NCBI GenBank assembly: GCA_024529925.1
Contig: JAFEUB010001215.1
Span: 906,001 to 970,000, forward strand
From: Ophthalmolycus amberensis
Lineage: Eukaryota > Chordata > Actinopteri > Perciformes > Zoarcidae
Reading direction: 5' to 3'
DNA: 64,000 nt
Shown here: piece after piece, positions 1 through 13,398 of the stretch
How positions within the stretch are numbered: position 1 is the first letter of the stretch
Layout of the letters: each line of letters starts with the position of its first letter
The notes under the pieces: generated by a model
The model's database searches: none
Seen by the model: only the letters and a program-made list of their open reading frames with translations
Told to the model about the DNA's origin: nothing
Translations under genes and position numbers: made by a program

Positions 1-2336
1 TCACAACCAACTGACATAAGTACACTCTGGACAGCTTTACGAGACGTGTTTTCCCTGCTTCTTAATCTGAGAACATTTCCCATTAGGCTAATTAGGCAAA
101 ATAGCAAATTTCAATATGCCACACAATAGTTAATGGTTATGTGTCTTTGCCACAAAAACTCAAGTTCCCGCTGACCAAACAGTGTTGTCCTCTCTTGACA
201 CTCTCACATGCAATACAAAACACTCTAGGATCCATTAAGGGTGCTAAGTACAGACCCCCAAATATGCAACCAAGGGCAATGATGCCAAACATTTACTCAT
301 CTATCAACTTAGAAAAAAAATAAAAAAAACTTTAACATGCAAGAATAAGGAGCTGTGCTGAGTAAAACATGCAGTTCAAAGGGTTTTTTACATGAATTTA
401 TGTGCAAATCATTCTTCGTCTCTCTCTCCATGCTGCCTGGGATCCTGGGGTTGAAAAGATTTCCCATCAATGATCAGTGCGCTGTCATTTGAACATCATC
501 AAAGATGCATCCGCTCTGAATGGTTGGAGAGAGAGCAGCTCCCTCACATCACACGAGGGCCCGCTGAGCACGTTCTTTAGCCTCATGCAACCTGAACCAA
601 ATTGCCTTATCTTTTGTAGAAAACGATGGAGCAGCTATTGCCAACAAGGATACTAAAACATTTACCTAACAGCTTCCAATTACACATCTATTGATTACAG
701 TAGAGTTCTGTGTCACCCTTTAGCCTCTGCTATACCATCACCTGTATCTTGCTTTGCCCTTCTTCAGATGACAAGATAGTGAGGCTGAACTGCCCCTCAC
801 ATCAAAATTCCTGTCTTTTGGAGAGTAAAGAAAAATCTAAATGACACAGAAAAGCAGAGCGTAGCACCCAAAGAGCCTGGCTGAAAATAATTGGAGCAAA
901 GAAAAGTAATTGCTCACAATTCCACTTGTATGCATCGCACCCCGTGATCAAAAAGGCTGTGGACGTTTTTTACAAGAATGTTTAACTGCAGAGGGGCGCA
1001 GGCTTGATGAAGGTAATGCACGAGGTTGTTTTTTACAATCCTGCTTTTAATTCTCTCGTATACTTTCTTCATCGTTAAAAGTGGAAATTAAATTAAAACA
1101 AGAACACATTTATTCACTCTGGCCCTCTCGCTTTTGAATGACCACGATATTTTACAACCACAAATATACCACAGCCTGGTCTGCTGACCGGGCTCCCCCT
1201 GACAGAACAAGCCGAATGCAAACGACATAATTGGCGATGTAAAACTCTTGCACTATTAGACGAGGGGAGCACTGGTGCCTGATAGCCTTCATCGCCGCTA
1301 AAGCTCTTCATTAATCTCCATCCGCAAGGTCAAGGAGTTGCCCTGTACAAGGCGAATGAATTAAAGCTCCGTCATCAAGAATTGAACCTTGTGTGACCGA
1401 CAGACGGGGCTGGCACGCAGATGTTGTACTTTGTTATCGCCGTAAGCTGCAAAGTACTTTTTCTTTCTGGTCACAAAAGAGACCATTGTTTTGTTGGAGA
1501 CGTGGCGATGAAGGAATCAGCGAACGTCTCCACTGTCCTCATGCTGCGTGCGGAGGTCTACCTTGCTTTCATAAGCCCTTAAAGCTTCAAACTCCCAAGC
1601 AAACTCTTCTTCCCAACGCAGTAAACAACAACTCCGGGCATTACCGGAGCTTTTATGTGCACAGCGCGTCGTCTGACCCTGAAATAATTTCCACTTCCAC
1701 CAAACCAGGCTTCCACTCAGCGGTAAAGGTTAGCCTCCAAGCCAGCCTTTAATGTAGAGGGAAAATATTGTGCGCCTACACAAATAAATCAAAATGCATT
1801 TAGGACAGATCTGCACTGATTCATAACCCCCAGGAGCAAACTGCACACACACACACACACACACCCACCCACCCACGCACACACTCTATATCTCCCTCCT
1901 ATGAGTATTGTAAGCAGCTAACACAAAAGCTGCATTGATCATACCAGAAATGTGCTTTCATTACCTCCCATATCCTCGAAGGCCCCCTTCATTCCCTGAG
2001 TATGCATGTGGGTGTGAACGTGCAGGTGTGTGCCCTTTTTCTATCAGTTTTTTTAATCAAAGTTTGCTAATGGCAGACGAAATGAACACATTCCAATGGC
2101 CAACTCTTCCAGTTTATAATAGCTTTAGGTCAGCTGCGGGGCACTCACCCTTCTGAAAGACACTCACTTATTAGGGCCTGTAATCAAAAGTGCTTTGGCT
2201 GATGAGAAGATGGGGTTATATTCATGAAATACGCCTCTCTAATAAATCCTCTCCCATCTGCCTAAATAGATGTTTTTGAGCTATTACAGCTTGTCGTCAG
2301 AGGACGAGGGGAATCGAAATCTTAATGGGGCTGGAT

Positions 2337-2337
<1 letters not shown>
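1..2337. other. Non-coding stretch
   Basis: No exon, RNA gene or recognisable transposon seen on either strand. The only notable element is a (CA)n run at about 1844-1864 passing into CCCA-type repeats. The longest open stretch (1393-1752) has no signal peptide, domain or family resemblance and looks like chance. Confidence 0.6.

Positions 2338-2367
<30 letters not shown>
2338..2367 (+). repeat. Uninterrupted G30 homopolymer
   Basis: Thirty consecutive guanines on the + strand. It is the longest single-base run of G or C in the window and could form G-quadruplex structures. The exact length is uncertain because sequencing of such runs is error-prone. Confidence 0.85.
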
Positions 2368-2373
<6 letters not shown>

Positions 2374-2885
2374 ACGGACATTTTGCTGGAGAAATGACCA
2401 GAGAGAAATTGGTGAGACTTGACTGGAGAACAAGGCTGGGAGGCGGTAAGCCTGACCTCAATTACACGTGTGGCCCTCGAGCAGCCGCTTTGCTGGAGAT
2501 TGGACCGCACCTGCAGATATGCATTTGCATAGGTCCTCGCTCCACCCATGCATACATGCTGGTGCACATGCAGGCACCTGCAAAATAAATATTATAACAC
2601 TGAGAAATATCAGAGCAGCGTTTGAGAGCGGAGACAAAGTCTTGCATATTGTGAGATGCGATGTTCTCGCCTAACAACGGTAGTTGTGTTTGAACAGGGA
2701 AGTTAATCTACTTAAAAAGAAAAATGATGTGCTGATTTACAGATGTCTCTTTTCCAAAGTAAGTCTTTGGGGAAGTCTTTTTGGACCTCATGGCATAATT
2801 GTAATTTCACGGTTTGGCCACAATGTAAAATTTGCTTCAGATATCGGCACTTTTCCTGGGGGAATGTAAATCCAGCAGACCAGTC

Positions 2886-2975
2886 AGGAAGGATCCAGCT
2901 AAAACTTTATCAAGTTGCATAATTGGGAGTAGGAAGGATCCAGCTAAAACTTTATCAGGTTGCATAATTGGGAGT
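2886..2975 (+). repeat. 45-bp tandem duplication, two copies
   Basis: Copies at 2886-2930 and 2931-2975 start AGGAAGGATCCAGC and differ at one position (CAAGT in copy 1, CAGGT in copy 2). They are directly adjacent and in the same orientation, so this is a young local duplication. No function is evident. Confidence 0.9.
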
Positions 2976-3433
2976 GTAGGATCCTACTTGTTCAGCTTGA
3001 ACCCATATTTTTCTCCTCCACTGGCAGCCTTTCCATCTCACATGCACTGTACGCACATAGTACATACTGCACTGATTGAAGCTCCCGTATATAAACAGCA
3101 GTAGCAACAATACAGGTGAAAGACTGGTCACGGTCACCTGGGAAACTTCTCTCCATCACACACATGAACAGAGCTACAGAGGGGCCATGCTGTTCTGTTC
3201 ACACCAGTCAATATGAGCAAGATCACATCACATGCTTAGATAAGTGTTCCCGAGCACACAGGCAAACAGCCTCCAAGCACACGTCGTCATACTGGTTCAA
3301 GCTCTGTGCAGCAGACGCTGTTTAAATGTGACGCCTCTCGTGCTCACTAAATGAGCAACATCATCTGTTCTGGTGAAACTGCTGGTGGTGCATGTGAAAC
3401 CTGGCTCCCCATAGCTAAAAATCATTACAAGTC

Positions 3434-3438
<5 letters not shown>

Positions 3439-3464
<26 letters not shown>

Positions 3465-3489
3465 TAGTGCCGAGTGAGGGGGGGGGGGG
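3439..3489 (+). repeat. (TG)n microsatellite followed by G12
   Basis: A (TG)n run at 3439-3465 is followed after a short spacer by twelve G at 3478-3489. Simple-sequence DNA; open frames across it are artefacts of the repeat. Confidence 0.85.
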
Positions 3490-6400
3490 ACATAGATGCA
3501 TGTTTGCGTGGCTGGTGTGTTCCATGCACATGTCAAAAAGGGAAATCATCATGTGTTGCAGCATGGTACATGTGTGCAAAGCAAGGCAGCTGTTACGTAC
3601 AAAAGGGAAATATGTTGTATTATTATACCTCTTATGTTCTGTTGAATTACTTATTGTTGCACAATACAAACACTGTATTCACATGAGTGTTGATTTGTTT
3701 CTTCGTATGTCCTTCTGCTGTACACAATACTGCTTTTTAAACACATCACTTCATCGAGCTACAGCACAATAACTCACCGACAAGTTATTGGAATGAATAA
3801 GCGAATAAACAAAAAAAGCATATTGAAATTTTTTGATGATTCCAATGACTGCAAAGTTGCTAAATATTGACTCATAACTCAAACCAAATAATTCCCTGCC
3901 CCTCTTTTTATTACCTCTTAAAAAATGACGGCTCTGCCTCTCGGCTACATTCACCAGCTGCAGCCCAGACGAGACATTTCCAGAGAAGCTGAGCTCAGTG
4001 GGTGGAAGCTCCCCCTGGTGTATTGTCCCAACAACCAGCGGTGATGTCACACCTCAATGTGCAACTTAGCCGTGACGCCTCACACACTGGCTTGATGCCC
4101 TGTGGCAGTTTAAGAACACCACTGGGCCAAGTTACCGTGTCCTGGCGAATGCCATTCACCAGCAAGGTGACTCAGTGCTTGCCCTGCTGTAAACGGCACC
4201 ACTTCACATCAGACTGATAGTAGCGCTGAGTGTGTTTCTGTGTGTGTCCTTACCTGTAGCCGTCTCTCTCTCTCTCTCTCTCTCTCTGTCTCCCGTTCTC
4301 TCTCTGGTTAATTGGTTAATGAGATGTATGACATCAGCCTGAGGAAGAGAGCAGCACTGTTTACTCGGCTTGTCACAACGATGAGAGCTTTGGTGAAGTT
4401 GATCGCATGAGAAAATTTAACGGAACATTGCTTTCTCAAGAATGGTGTAACTATATCGGTGTGATGCATAGACAGCAGTTAATTAAATGAGCGTGTTCAG
4501 TTTTGCATGTCATTTAAAAACACATCAGTGAATGTAATAGAAGAAATACAAGGTTGAAATGTGGCTTTTATGAGGGGAAATCTGCAAAGCTGCTTTGGGC
4601 AGCCATCTCCGTTCTGCTACTCTGATGGCTTACTGCTGTCATGTCTGCTGAACGCTGCTACATGCTGTTGCTGTAGCGTCAATACCGGTATATCGCAACG
4701 CCACTGAGCACGGCCAATGATGAAGTTCCTCTTCTCTAATTCCCCAAACACAGTCAACCAATTTTCACCCAAACTTTATTGAAACAACCAAGAGAGAGTC
4801 TTTAATTGTGCTGCAGTAGACAGAAATAATTTGGATGATTGACTTTGAGATCGTCTCCTTCACTCATTTCTAAACTTTTTTTTTTTCATTTTCATGATGA
4901 AGACTAATTTCTGTGCTAATTATTCATAATTATAATCAGGGCTTCCACAACTTCTCAACCATCAAATTCAAGGACTTTTCCATGGCGACATTCCGTCACA
5001 TTCATGGGGACCCAACGCGGCTCAGTCCAAGACACGGATCGAGCTTCATTACTGTCACAATGCTGATCATTGTCATAATGAGAACTAGCAGGCTTTACAG
5101 GAGCTCACAGGCAACAATTACAATGAGCGAGAGAGGCTCGAACACGTCAACACCTCTCAACTGTGCAGAGTTACAGTGATGGCAGACCAAGTGGTCTCTC
5201 TTGCCTTCTGGAACACAGCAAAACAACATTTCAAATATATATATATATATATATATCAAAAGAACTTCAATTGCTTTTCTTGCAAAAAGAATTCACACTG
5301 CGGCTCAAAAGTTCTGGGTCACTCGCTATATTGATGTTTTCCTTCTTTCCTTCAGTAATGACGATTCCAACAGCAGACGCTGTTCCTGAAAATGCTCAGG
5401 ATGGGTTAAATGCACAGTTGAAATTCCATGTCTGTACCTATTTGTATATGACAATAATAATAGAAATAGTTTGTTTTTCTTTCAATAACTGTGGACCTTG
5501 CAATGCCTTGCAGTTCATCACACGCACCCAAATACACATCCGCTCAAGTGCACATGCGCTTGCAAAGTACCACGGCCTCCATCTTTGGATAAATACAGCT
5601 CTATTTGGGCACTGGCTCCGAGCACTAGAAGATAACACTGGAAATTAGAGCGTATAAAAGCTCCTCCACCGAGAGCGCCATCAATGGGTTTTGCTGGCAC
5701 ATTTTCCACCGCCTGCGTGTATTTAAGTGTCTAAATGGGAGGTTATACGGTATGCATGTGCCATGCATGCGACACGCACTCGTGAGTGGTTGAGCAGCTC
5801 CACCCGTGACGATGAGTGCGTGTGGCGTGTGTCTAAGTGGGAGAGTGGAAGCATCTGGAGAATTTCATCCCGAACTCCCCCCCCACCTCCTCTGCGCGTC
5901 TCTCTCTTTCTTCTCACTCATGTTCGCTCTTTCTCATGGTTTGATTTGAGGCAGAACTCAATTCCTCAATTCCACACCCTGAGCGCTGTTGATAAGGGCC
6001 CCGCTCGCTGCCGTCGGGCCCCAGAGAGAGGCACAGCGTGCACTCAGAATGGCAGAAAATCGAATTCCTCAAGACAATGAGGTCCATTTGTAGAGTTAAG
6101 CCGGATGAAAGGCCCATATTTAGCCAGCCACTGTTTCAGCCGCCATCTCCCTGTTTCCCATTGTTGGCCAGAGGAAAATAAAAGCTTATTTAAGAGAAAG
6201 AAGAGCTGTGAAAAAGTGTTTTGGCTCCAATAATTAGCAGAGAAGCCAGCTGGGCCGCTGATGTTTTACTCTACATGCTTTCTCTTCACATTTTCACATA
6301 TTTATGCATTTATTTCATTTTATGGATGATTGACAGATACGTTTCACTGCTTTTTCTCTAAAGTACATTGGCAGAAAATAACAAAAACCTAATTATCATA

Positions 6401-8000
6401 GAGTGGATTACTTTTACTGTGAGAGCTCAATGGTTAAATAGAACATAAATCATTTGAAAATAACGAGGAATGTGTAATCTTTTCAAATGAACGATGCCGG
6501 AATAAGTTTAACTTTTTATTTTATTTCCATATTTAGCAGCAACAATTTAGCTATAAATGTGATACTATACACAACATTGCAAAATGCATTACGGTTTTGC
6601 GATCTCTAATAGGCAATGTTATCAAATTCTACTGAATATACTGTAAATATAATAAATGTACAAAGTTGCTAATTGATAACATGATCGGCTTAATGCAAGA
6701 CAATAAGCGTAAATGGGATTTTACACTGCGGCCCACGAGTGTTCACTGGAGCAGACGGCCATTTGTTCCAGTTGTCCCTCGTTAACTACACGTCCCATTG
6801 ATTCCTGCAGCGGTGCGGTAAATGGAACAGACCTCAGTCAACGATCTGCCTGCAAACAATCGCTTTGATTGGCAAGTGACATCATCCGCAACCAACACAG
6901 AATTCAAATCTGTTTCGAAGAGGCTTCACCTTCTGGAGAGAAATACGTCTTTGTGCACAATTAGGATGGCATGGTTGTCATTTTTGCTCGACTTAAAAAG
7001 GTCAATTTGACAATATTTTGTGGTTGAAAGTGGGAGGAGCTGCTGGTTTTGGAAGTGTTTTCCCCGATTCTATATTCCCATGATCTTTGCCTTTCTTTCA
7101 ACGATATCCTCAATACTGCATAACATAGAAATACTATATGCTCTGACGGCTGCTGTTGCTATGGAGAAGAAGTGTTAACGGATGTTAACAAAACACGGCC
7201 CCATGGAAGCTGAATTCATCAAAGATGGACTACTTAATAAAAAATAATTCGTTTTAAGCTGCAGATTGTAAAAACACAGCAATCTCCCGCCCAAGTGACT
7301 GAACATTAAACTCTGTGATTGGATGTTTATAGCCCAAATGCACTTTGGGAGTTGTATTTATCTTCCCTTGAAAAAATACCCTTGACCTTTCATCAAAAGG
7401 ACCACATCATTTTTAATGCACTTGTTAATGTTTTGGACTAATGATTCAACCAGTTAAGATTCTTCTGTCGACCTAAGCCATGGAATTCAGTCACCTAATA
7501 TTGTCTATAATAAATATTCATAGGACTTTCACTTCCAGAACCAGGGGCTTTTGAAACACCTTCAAAAGTCTAGTTTATAGAATAGAGCTGGAGATCTGAT
7601 TCTTGTCACAAAATCATCACTATCACTTCCATGTCTGGCTTCTAATCTCATAAATATTATCTCAACTAGGCTGCGTTTACAGCCAGAAGAACATCGTGTG
7701 AGTTGTAACAACAAACAACTTTGAGTACTGAATTTATAAAAAGGATGAGAAACAGTTACAGGTTATCCTCATTTAAAAATGAAGGTTATTGGTATAGCGC
7801 TGATTTACTCATTTTGCAGAGATATGATGCAGAGAAAGAAGAAAACTGAAGCAAAGATAAACATTTGTAGAAAGCTGACCAATAGCAGGACATATCAGGA
7901 ACAACCTCTCATCTCCTTGTCAAAGGTTAAAAGGTTCCTACAGTGTGACGACCGGGCATGGCACAGCAGATGATTGCCTGACTCTTCACCTATTTGCAAT
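3490..8000. other. Non-coding stretch
   Basis: No gene recognised. Contains a (CT)n run at 4263-4287 and an (AT)n run at 5235-5256. Around 4940-4985 there is a phrase resembling a dispersed fish repeat (CAAATTCAAGGACTTTTCC), too short to assign. The remainder is A/T-rich unique sequence. Confidence 0.55.
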
Positions 8001-8029
8001 CCTCCTCCTCCTCCTCCTCCTCCTCCTCC
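8001..8029 (+). repeat. (CCT)n microsatellite
   Basis: About nine to ten CCT units, interpreted as simple sequence. The acidic frame on the minus strand is only the repeat read as GAG. Confidence 0.85.
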
Positions 8030-11000
8030 AAAGGAACTGCAGCGGAGACGGTCCTATGAAGGGGACTTTTAATGGCCCTCAGACCCGCTGCGATCCACGC
8101 GGGCTTCGACTGTACATGCACTGCTGCAAGTTCCCTCTGATGCATGCTCGCTGCCTCTCTGACAGACTCCCACAGAGCGATGGGAGGAGAGGAAGAAGAG
8201 ACAGACAGAGGAGACACTGCCCGTCTTCACATGGAAGCGGAGACGACAGAGAAAACGCTGCTTTCATGCGTGTCACTTTCTCTCTTTCTTCCTTCCCGTG
8301 TTCTTTGTTTATTTGTTGCAGTCGAAAGCTTGGAGACGAAATGGAGGGAGGCGAGGAGGAGCGAACACAGACTTGATGACTTGTGTGATTTTGGCTTGGC
8401 CAATAGGAGGAAAGGGTGCAGTTTTATTGGCATTGATTGGAGCATTATACTCAGCATTGTTGCAAGATTATTGCATTAACGGGCCTGACTTAATCACATT
8501 AGGAATGCGAGAGAGGAGAATGAAGTATGTCATACCCTTGCAGATACACACATCATAGCCTCGGCCTTTCTGCTTGGTGGGTTTATTTGGCGGCGTGCCA
8601 GGCAGCTACAAGAACTGTGGGAAGTTTGCCGACTTCACTGACAAACGGACTTTTATCTCTTGAAAGGGGCAGGCAAACTTTTCGGGGGTGATGATTTATG
8701 TTGTGCTTCTGTCCTCGATGACTGTGGCGATCTACCCTCCCGGACGGAGTCTCTTGGATTTAAGATCCGACCTATTGTTCGGAGCGCTTGGAGATGACAT
8801 GCCTTTGTTCTCTAAAACAATGAAAATACATCAAATGGAAATACAATTTCTGTGGTAAACTAACTTCTTTTTTGCTGCTGGCGAAATTCCTTCAAAAGTT
8901 GTCCCGGCATCTGACCCCGCTAAAGGAAGTGTTTCTGAGAGGAAGTGACACGGCAGGCCAAAGAGAGGATTGTTTTTAGCTGCCTTCTACGCCTCATTGC
9001 TCCATGACCTGCTTTACGCAAGCACCCTCGCAGTCCGAGGAGACAAATTGCGCCTCGTCGGTAACTATAAAAACCAGTGTTCCTCAGAGCCCAGCTCGGG
9101 TTGCTCTGGAGGTTAATGGACCCCAGGCAGTCTACCTCTCTCCACCCCAGTCGGGGGGCCACTCAGTCTGAGGACCGAAGCTCTCAAAGCTGGACTCTCA
9201 TGTGGGAGTCACCGCCTTTCCCATTTCCTCCTGAAGGCTTTTAACTCGTGTTGTCTCTCTTTCCCCTCCAACTCTATTTGTCTCTCTGCTTCTCTCTATT
9301 TCATCTGTGAACACCCCTGTGCATAATCAGACATTTGACTCCCGGGGACCAGGGACGTGCTGAGGTCTGGAGCCAGGACCCCACTGTTCACCACGGGGCC
9401 CCTGCACCTCCTAGCGGTCCTCATTAGTGCCTGGGTGAAAGCTGATGCTCCGTCTGTCTCCGCGTTGATCACGACCAAAGCACATCAGTCGTCAACTCAT
9501 TGTTTTGTTGCTGCTGTTTACATTCCCGCAGATGCAAATTCAAAAGACGCACTACAGGAAAGCATTACGGGTTTTATTTAGTTTGTCGCATAAATGGACT
9601 AGGCTACAACGGCATTTGGTTGTGTAACTCTGTGTCGCAGAATGACGATAAATTATCCTTGAACCTAGATAAGTGATGGGCAGACCCTGTAACAAGCTCT
9701 GTGCATCAGCTGGACGAAGCAGCTGGATAAAGCGTTCTGCAGAGGGGAAAAAAGGAACTATTTTGCAACACAATTGTGAAAGCTTTAAAAATTCGCCAAA
9801 TTCACAATTCTACTTCCTATGGAGAGGGAGTAATTCTATGAAGGATTAAAAAAAAAAACTCACAAAAGCCTCAACAGGTTTGGTAAGCACCACCATGGCC
9901 ACAACGTCAAAGCCATTAGCTCGCCCAGAGTGATAAACACACAGTCTCACACATGCTGAAGACCTCTGGTTATCTCCTCAGCAGTCAGAGAATTTCAAAA
10001 AGCCTCATTCTCTGCTGTGGTAATTACCCATGCTGCTCTCTGATGGGACATTTGCATATTCATCATCAGCCATTCACAGAGGACACACAAAGGATTATAA
10101 TGAGGCAACAGAGAAACGAGAAGCATTTCAGGGCGCCGCATAAGAGGGCAGTGAGAGGCGCTGCTGAGAGGGCAGTCACTGTCAGCCGATGGTGTACGCA
10201 GAACGCCACCACGCAGACGGAATGATCTCCTGTTCAGGTGAAAGGAAATCATTGGTCAACGTGTCCCCAAGTGATCATGTTGCGTAACTCGGCGTAGCCT
10301 TCTTCGGCTGAGATGCTGTATTTGTGGAGAGTTGGTGGAGAGGTGAGCCAGAGAGTGGGAAGTGAAAAAAAAACACCTCTTAAACTTGCTGTTGTAACAA
10401 TCACAGTAGGTGGAAGCAGCAGGAGCTGTCAGATACACCTGCCTTTAAATCCACAGTTATTTGTCCAAACTTTGTTCTAATATCATGTCAACTTGAACAT
10501 CCTGCACAATGTAGATTAGCATACACCTTGCACATGATGTTTATTATGGCTGGGCCTTTTAATAACAAGTTAATGCTGTTTGCCTTCCAGCTAGTCTCCC
10601 TAAAACAAAAAGGACTGATATGATGCTCTGGAAGACGACAAGCGCGTATGTTTGATTTAAATATTTTCTTAAAACACTTTCAATGCCTACATAGCTTATT
10701 ATGAAAAGAAAGTAAAGAAATAAACCACTTTAATAACAAACACAACAAATGAGCCAATTTCAGCTTGTGAAAGATGTGACAGATGATTTTTCTGCACCTT
10801 CAACAGCTGCGTGCAGGGGCCCAGGTGTTGTTCTGATGTCTCTGGAGGCTCCTGGATCTTATACAGCCTTTTTGTGAAAGGTTCCACACTTTACAGTCCT
10901 GTCAACTCAATGATGAGAAGCTGGAAGGTACTGCATGTGCAAGAACATTAACAATATTACAAAGTCAGTTTCTGTCTGCAACATTATTGTCAGACTCTCT

Positions 11001-12260
11001 GTGTACGCTTTGGGAAGATTTTATGAGAACAGGCGGCGAGAGCACAACACAATGTCAGCGAGAAAGTGCATCATCGTACTGCATCAATCCTTTGAACGCT
11101 GGGGTCACGATGAGTCCGATAAGGCAATCATAAAGTATTCTTGCTGTGACTTGGCCGAGATAACATGGTGGACGACACACTGGACTCAAACCAATCAAAG
11201 CCCGCTGTGTTTCACGGCCTGCGTGAGGTTACGAAGGTAACCGATGTCTCTGGTCACCTGGCAGCACAAACACCATTTTATTTTTGTCACGTTTACTGTT
11301 TGAATGCATCATAGGAGTTGTCAAGCAACAACAAAAGCGTTTTCATTCCACTGCATGGGATAAACCAGGTAATTGTCACGCCAAACACACATTTTTTTGT
11401 TCCCCTCACCCCATGTCTGTCTCGTCAGGCCATTATTGGACTGATACTGTCAATCTGATCTGTTTTTTCCCCCCCAGTGGGTCCTGGTAGCATCAATCAG
11501 AGAAGTCTCAATCGTGGAAAGAAGTAACTGATCTTGTTGCGCAGTGTCTTAGGGACAAACAAGTCTTCTGAAAAGCTATTTTTCCTCAGTCTGGGATTTC
11601 TCAACTTGAAAACGTATGTGTGCACATCAAAGAGAATGGCATGAGCCGTGATCAACAGGCCTTCACAACCTCCCATGTGGAATTGTTCAAAATAAATGCC
11701 TCTGCACTTTGAAGTGAAGGGGCTTGATTTATCGGATGTTGGGAAAGGGGAAGTGAAAAGCAGGCAGAAACGTATGACAGACCAACGGGGGGTTCAAATG
11801 CTCCGTCATTCAATCCTGTGAATGACTTATTATGGCTCCATACTGTGCTGGCTTAAACATTAATGCTCAACCAACGGCAGCGCACTGCTAATCAATAATT
11901 CAGGTTAAGATGATTGTGTATGCTTGCTGCATTTTGACGTATCAAAACATTAGCCTTACGTGGCGAAACCACACAATGAGTAAAGTAGGATGAACCGCAA
12001 CATGTGACGGGAAAGGCACTGAGAAATTAAAACTGCGTGCCCTTCAACTGACGGGTAAGATATGGTTCATATAAACAACGAGCTAATTATGCATTCAGCC
12101 AATGAGCTGGATGTGAGCAACATCTGCCCACTGCAGTCCGCTAGCTTATTCAGGGAGCGCTCGAAGAACGGCCAGCCTGTGGGGAGAAGTGCACGAGTGG
12201 CATCCCTGAGCTGGTTCTCCTCAAAACAAAAAAGAAGAAACATCCTGCATGCCTGTTGGT
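8030..12260. other. Non-coding stretch
   Basis: No coding exon, RNA gene or clear transposon seen. A pyrimidine tract ending TTGTTGCAG at 8321 resembles a splice acceptor, but no matching donor or coding sequence follows. A GCATATTCAT-type A/T-rich block near 10050 might be regulatory, but nothing is decisive. Confidence 0.5.
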
Positions 12261-12790
12261 GTCCCCCTCCCTTCCTTTCCTCCCTCCCGTCTCTCTCTTT
12301 CTCCCTTTCTGCAGCTCCCTCACTTCACAAAACCTGAAGGGACTTGTCATCTGAACACCTCTTCCTTGTCATGTTTTCCTTTCCTTCCCCTCCTCTTCCC
12401 CCCCTCCCTCCCTCCTCTCTGTAACTTTCACTTGCTCTGCCTCGTCTTCCTCGGAGCTAGTCCATGGTGACAGCGCGGCCTCTTCCTCTGGATGCTGCTG
12501 GGTTGACAGGGAGGGGGGGGGGGGAGGTCCACGAAACACAGAAAGACAGAAAGATTTGGAGGGGGAAAAAATGAACAGAAAAAAAGAGATAGTGAAGGAG
12601 AAGAAAAGGCATGCACGGAGACAGAAAAGAGGAAAGGGAGGGAAGTTAAAGGAATTAGTAGGAGAAAAGAGGCAGGTTAGTTTTAGTAAGACAAAGCGAG
12701 AGGAAAAAGGGAGAGGTATGGTAAGAGAGTGAAAAGGCGAGCGATTAAGAAAAAGAGATGAAGAAGGGAGCAGGGAGCAGAGAGTGTGCA
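12261..12790. repeat. Pyrimidine-rich tract switching to a purine-rich tract
   Basis: From 12261 to about 12420 the + strand is mainly C/T (CCCTCCCTCC motifs, interrupted at about 12311-12358). From about 12505 to 12790 it is mainly A/G, starting with a G12 run at 12513-12524. Such mirror-prone DNA can adopt triplex or other non-B structures. It lies just upstream of the candidate promoter at 13.1 kb. Confidence 0.6.
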
Positions 12791-13099
12791 GTCGGGGCTG
12801 TGGGGATATGAAACATCCTCAGGCAATATTCCTCAGCCTCAGCTCTCACGGTGAAAAGACAAAAAAAAACGTGGCTTTAATGCCGTAAACTTTGCTGCAT
12901 TGTAGACGGGGCTTAGGAGTAAGAGCAGCACGGTGAGGATGACGATGAATACAAATGTTAACTCTCCTTTGACTGCATAAGATCGGGGACTATGGGAGGG
13001 CATCAAGCTGTTACTTGAGAGGTGTGATCTTTTTTGACAAGGGCATCCGAGCAACCACCGTGGGCTGCCAGACAGGTTGAGCAGAATGAAGTCGAGGCC

Positions 13100-13398
13100 G
13101 AGCTGACCCGCTGACGCACACGTCATCACTCATTACAGTGGAGCCAATCTCGATAATACAGTCCCTGTTCTTTTTTTGCTGCTCTATATTTAAAGGAGTT
13201 TTAGTTAACATTCCTAACATGCTATGTGAAGATCAGAGCGTAGAGTAACGTCTACCTGAGCAGAGAGTTAAGTCACTCTCCCTCGGTGCCTCGCTGCCCA
13301 GCTATCCGCCGCTGCTCTGCACTGCTCTCTCCGGCAGTTGCAGCTGATAATGCCGACACGGCCCACAGCTTAGCACCCAGCCTCCGGTTCCCCGTCAG
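13100..13398 (+). promoter_or_regulatory. Candidate promoter and untranslated first exon
   Basis: In order on the + strand: a CRE-like CACGTCATC (13119-13127), a CCAAT box (13144-13148), a TATA-like TATATTTAAA (13185-13194), about 200 bp with several CpGs, then a consensus donor CAG|GTAAAC with the exon end at 13398. The spacing fits a TSS near 13215-13225. GTTAGC/TAGC-rich sequence just downstream (13444-13460) is typical of teleost first introns. It may be a distal alternative lrrn3 promoter about 19 kb before the coding exon, or the start of an unrecognised non-coding transcript. No open frame with family similarity is present. Confidence 0.4.

Noticed and set aside
8281..8350. Good acceptor-like tract ending TTGTTGCAG
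   Set aside because: No matching donor, coding sequence or upstream promoter could be linked to it.
9340..9440. Possible hAT-like transposon end (GGGACGTGCTGAGG region)
   Set aside because: Only a loose resemblance, with no terminal inverted repeat or target duplication identified.
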